NCBI GenBank assembly: GCA_964426135.1
Contig: CAYRPN010000203.1
Span: 1 to 6,888, forward strand
Reading direction: 5' to 3'
Origin: CAYRPN01 sp964426135
GTDB lineage: Bacteria; Planctomycetota; Phycisphaerae; Phycisphaerales; Phycisphaeraceae
Length of the DNA stretch: 6,888 nt
Positions 4,575 through 6,888 of the stretch are shown piece after piece (positions within the stretch are counted from its first letter, which is position 1; each line of letters starts with the position of its first letter). The notes beneath the pieces are model-generated. The model ran no database searches and was not told the DNA's origin. It worked only from the letters and a program-made list of their open reading frames with translations. Both the position numbers and the translations under genes were made by a program.

Positions 4575-5519
4575 CTAGGCTTTCATTAACTCCCGCACAT
4601 GCGCGCTGACGCCGCCGGCCAGGTTGTTCAGGTCGTAGCCGCCTTCGAGGCACGACAGCAGCCGGCCGTCCGCATGCCGCCGCGCCACGTCGACGAGTTG
4701 CTGCGTCATCCACGCGAAGCCCTCGGCGGTGACCTCCATGTGCGCCAGGGGATCGTCCATGGCCGCGTCGAATCCCGCGCTGATCACCACGAGCTGAGGC
4801 TTGAAATCATCGAGTGCCGGGATCACCCGTGTCTCGAACAACCGGGTGTACTCCGCGTCTCCCGCCGGCGGCACCAGCGGCAGATTGATCGTGTAGCCCG
4901 CGCCTTCGCCGATGCCTGTTTCCTCGGCGAAGCCGGTGCCCGGATAGAGATACCGCGGATCTTCGTGCAGGCTGATGAAGAGCACATCCCGGCGATCTTC
5001 GAGCAGATGTTGCGTGCCGTTGCCGTGATGCACGTCGAAGTCGATGACGGCGACGCGCTTGAGGCCGTGACGGGCGATTGCATAATCCGCCGCCAGCGCC
5101 ACGTTGCCGAAGAAACAGAAACCCATCGCGTGATTTTTTTCCGCGTGGTGGCCCGGCGGACGCATGGTGCAGAACGCGTTGGTCACGCGCTGTTCCATGA
5201 TCGCATCCACGGCCGCCAGTGCTCCACCCGCCGCCAACAGCGCGATGTCGTACGTGCGCGGGCAGATCGGACAGTCCGGCGTGTCGATGATGGCGTCACC
5301 CTTCTCGCACGCCTGCTTCAGCCGGGCGACGTAGCGCTCGTCGTGCAGGCGATGAATCCATTTCAATTCGGCGGGCTGCGCGGGAAGATGGGCGAGTTTG
5401 TCCCAGACGCCGTCGTCTTTCAGTCGCTGCACAATCGCCTTGAGCCGGCCGGCGCGTTCGGGGTGGCCGGCGCCGGTGTCGTGGAGGAGGAATCGGTCGT
5501 CGTAGATCAAGCCGGTCAT
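4575..5519 (-). CDS. Class II HDAC-like (AcuC-type) zinc deacetylase
   Basis: This 314-residue protein spans a full histone-deacetylase-fold domain. Such bacterial enzymes remove acyl groups from acetyl-lysine, acetylpolyamines or acetoin-pathway proteins; the substrate here cannot be told. Landmarks are HPERAGRL (19–26), RPPGHHA with the His124/His125 dyad, FDVHHGNGTQ with zinc ligands Asp162 and His164, AGFDA with zinc ligand Asp251, and LEGGYD with the transition-state Tyr295. All catalytic residues are present, so it should be active and cytoplasmic. I chose ATG 5519 (MTGLIYDDRFLLHDTG) because family similarity begins there; a GTG at 5558 would add 13 unrelated residues. Neither start has a strong Shine-Dalgarno. 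It is divergent from the LCCL gene across 146 bp, and no terminator with a U-tract is seen after it. Confidence 0.93.
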   Translation of the reverse strand: MTGLIYDDRFLLHDTGAGHPERAGRLKAIVQRLKDDGVWDKLAHLPAQPAELKWIHRLHDERYVARLKQACEKGDAIIDTPDCPICPRTYDIALLAAGGALAAVDAIMEQRVTNAFCTMRPPGHHAEKNHAMGFCFFGNVALAADYAIARHGLKRVAVIDFDVHHGNGTQHLLEDRRDVLFISLHEDPRYLYPGTGFAEETGIGEGAGYTINLPLVPPAGDAEYTRLFETRVIPALDDFKPQLVVISAGFDAAMDDPLAHMEVTAEGFAWMTQQLVDVARRHADGRLLSCLEGGYDLNNLAGGVSAHVRELMKA

Positions 5520-5665
5520 GGTGGTGTTCGGTGGGGCACGGATGTTGGTGACGCGCACGATTCACGCAGCAGTGCTGCCGCCGCCAGCAGCATGGTAAGC
5601 TGTTTTCGCCGATGTTTCGTTGAACAAATCTCAATGGTGTACGTCTACCGTTTCGGGAGGTGGTT

Positions 5666-6754
5666 ATGCGATCGCACCTGTTCGTGAAGCGTCTCTTGCC
5701 TCTGGGACAAGCCTGGCCCGCTGGGGTCGCGGCGATTGTTCTGGCGCTGTCTTTCTCCATCGCGTCCGGCTGGGAAGGGCAGTCTCCACCGCAGAAGCCT
5801 GCCGTTGAACTGCCGCCCACGGTGCCGGTCCCGCCGGCGCCGGGAACCACAGCGGAGCCGCCCGCGCCGGAGAAGAAGACGGACGCAGCCGCTTCCGACG
5901 CCCTCGTCAAAGGCCAGTTCGAAGCCCGCTTCGTCGACAGTTCCGCGCTGAAGCTGGTCGTGCGCGAGGAGAAAGTGGAACTCGTCACGCCTTACGGCAA
6001 GCTGCTCATTCCCCTGGCGGACATCACGCGCATCGAACTGGGCATCCGCGTGCCTGCGGACCTGGTGAAGCGCATCGATGCCCTGATCGCGCAGCTGGGG
6101 CACGAGGACTTCAATGAGCGCGAAGCCGCCAGCGCGGAACTGGCGAAACTCGGCGATCGCGCAGCGCCTGCCCTGCGAAAAGCGCTGGCGAGCGATTCGC
6201 CTGAGATGGCGCGGCGGGCGAAGGAATTGCTGGCCAAACTCAGCGAACGGGAAGAAGAGGACGCCGACACCGAAAGCGCCGACGGCCCGCGACCGGAGCA
6301 CGACGTGATCCACACGATCAACTCCACGATCGCCGGCCGCATCACCGCCGCGTCGCTGAAGGTGACGACATCGCAGTTCGGCGAAGTGGAACTGAAGCTT
6401 TCGGATGTCCGCGAGCTGCGCGGGCCGGGTGTCGCGCAGGAAGATGAAGATAGTGAGGTGATCAACGATCCGGGCACGATGTACCAGTTCGCCGCGCACG
6501 TGGGCAAGGTGATGCGCGTCCGCGTCACCGGCGCGACGCAGCAGACCGGCGGTCTCTACGGCACCGACTACTACACCGGCGATTCCAACGTGGCCACCGC
6601 GGCGGTCCATGCGGGCGTGGTCAAACCCGGGCAGACCAAGGTGGTGAAAGTGAAAATTCTCGGCCCGCAGACCAGCTTCACCGGCTCCGTCAAGAACGGA
6701 TTCAGCAGCAGCACGTACGGAGGCTATGGCACGTCGTACAAGTTTGTGAAGTGA
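5666..6754 (+). CDS. Exported HEAT-repeat and LCCL-domain protein
   Basis: The 362-residue product starts with a signal peptide (about 1–35, hydrophobic core VAAIVLALSFSIASG) and a Pro/Ala-rich linker (about 36–75). A β unit (85–127) ends in YGKLLIPLADITRIELG. A HEAT-like helical pair follows at about 131–192 (LIAQLGHEDFNEREAASAEL, then ELLAKL). A second β unit (214–253, STIAGRITAASLKVTTSQFG to SDVRELRG) resembles the first. The C-terminal LCCL domain (about 269–360) shows YGTDYYTGDSNVATAAVHAG, then TSFTGSVKNGFSSSTYGGYG and a final SYKFV. LCCL domains occur in secreted proteins such as cochlin and Limulus factor C. This one, and indeed the whole protein, has no cysteine. ATG 5666 has GGGAGG (5655–5660) 5 nt upstream; a GTG at 5660 would overlap that site. 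The role is unknown, probably binding in the periplasm or at the cell surface. Confidence 0.88.
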   Translation: MRSHLFVKRLLPLGQAWPAGVAAIVLALSFSIASGWEGQSPPQKPAVELPPTVPVPPAPGTTAEPPAPEKKTDAAASDALVKGQFEARFVDSSALKLVVREEKVELVTPYGKLLIPLADITRIELGIRVPADLVKRIDALIAQLGHEDFNEREAASAELAKLGDRAAPALRKALASDSPEMARRAKELLAKLSEREEEDADTESADGPRPEHDVIHTINSTIAGRITAASLKVTTSQFGEVELKLSDVRELRGPGVAQEDEDSEVINDPGTMYQFAAHVGKVMRVRVTGATQQTGGLYGTDYYTGDSNVATAAVHAGVVKPGQTKVVKVKILGPQTSFTGSVKNGFSSSTYGGYGTSYKFVK

Positions 6755-6755
6755 C

Positions 6756-6818
6756 GAGGAGTGAGGAGTGAGGAGGGAAGAGGGCCGAGGGAAGAGGGCA
6801 GAGGGCAGAGAGCAGAGT
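6756..6818 (+). repeat. 7-bp tandem array, unit G(A/C)(G/A)GAG(G/T)
   Basis: Nine in-phase heptamers run GAGGAGT twice, GAGGAGG, GAAGAGG, GCCGAGG, GAAGAGG, GCAGAGG, GCAGAGA and GCAGAGT. The array begins one base after the LCCL-gene stop and is purine-rich on the coding strand. The unit drifts gradually along the array while the period stays at 7. Confidence 0.9.
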
Positions 6819-6826
6819 GCGGCGCT

Positions 6827-6869
6827 CCGGCCCCCTCTCCCTCCGGGAGAGGGCTGGGGTGAGGGCCGG
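6827..6869 (+). repeat. REP-like palindromic repeat, complete copy
   Basis: The inner stem CCCTCTCCC (6833–6841) pairs perfectly with GGGAGAGGG (6845–6853) around TCC. The outer stem CCGGCCC (6827–6833) pairs with GGGCCGG (6863–6869), leaving CTGGGGTGA unpaired on one side. One arm recurs inverted at 31–54. GC-rich palindromes of this 'CCCTCTCC...GGAGAGGG' kind are common dispersed intergenic repeats in several bacterial groups. No U-tract follows, so it is not a standard terminator. Confidence 0.8.
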
Positions 6870-6888
6870 CTGACCTTGGGCGTGTGCA

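Noticed and set aside
5520..5665. Promoters in the deacetylase/LCCL divergent gap
   Set aside because: A TTGAAC at 5620–5625 lacks a credible -10 at 15–18 bp, and nothing better was found on either strand, so none is annotated.
4599..5687. Plus-strand 362-residue open reading frame over the deacetylase
   Set aside because: It is antisense to an intact deacetylase with all catalytic motifs. The frame is open only because of high-GC codon bias.

Overview
The window looks like chromosomal core DNA of a planctomycete (Planctomycetota; order not resolved). The GC content is high. An rpsF–ssb–rplI cluster lacks rpsR, and there is a secreted HEAT/LCCL-domain protein of a type I associate with planctomycetes. 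A foldback element reads 'EGEAPAEP' when translated, which I recall as common in planctomycete genomes. This assignment is recognition from memory, not a database result. I see no plasmid, phage, CRISPR, tRNA or rRNA signature.

Layout. Positions 1–394 hold no gene. They carry one arm of a dispersed palindromic repeat (31–54), a foldback element of about 126 bp (99–224), a candidate promoter (243–270) and a structured leader (324–368) ahead of rpsF. Positions 395–2503 form the plus-strand cluster rpsF (bS6), ssb and rplI (bL9, with a long Lys/Glu/Ala tail), closed by a strong intrinsic terminator. The two spacers (167 and 202 bp) are unusually long and filled with 7-bp tandem repeats. Position 2569 begins a four-helix DUF420/CtaM-like membrane protein on the plus strand. 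It converges on a minus-strand pair: an anchored coiled-coil protein (3424–4323, TTG start) followed by a 67-residue single-span membrane protein (3131–3334). The pair has a good sigma70-type promoter at 4431–4460 and a terminator at 3072–3102. A minus-strand class II HDAC-like/AcuC-type deacetylase (4575–5519) is divergent from the plus-strand exported HEAT/LCCL protein (5666–6754). The right edge carries a further heptad array and a full copy of the palindromic repeat whose half-copy opens the window.

Function. rpsF, ssb and rplI link translation and DNA maintenance as in many bacteria. The other genes are envelope-associated or accessory, and the window shows no shared pathway for them.

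The most unusual signal is non-coding. Imperfect tandem repeats with a strict 7-bp period, but different unit sequences, lie 1–19 bp downstream of the stop codons of four of the seven genes. These four genes lack an obvious intrinsic terminator. The arrays resemble in kind the heptanucleotide STRR repeats of cyanobacteria. Between ssb and rplI they build a hairpin with a stem of about 35 bp, where rpsR often sits in other bacteria.
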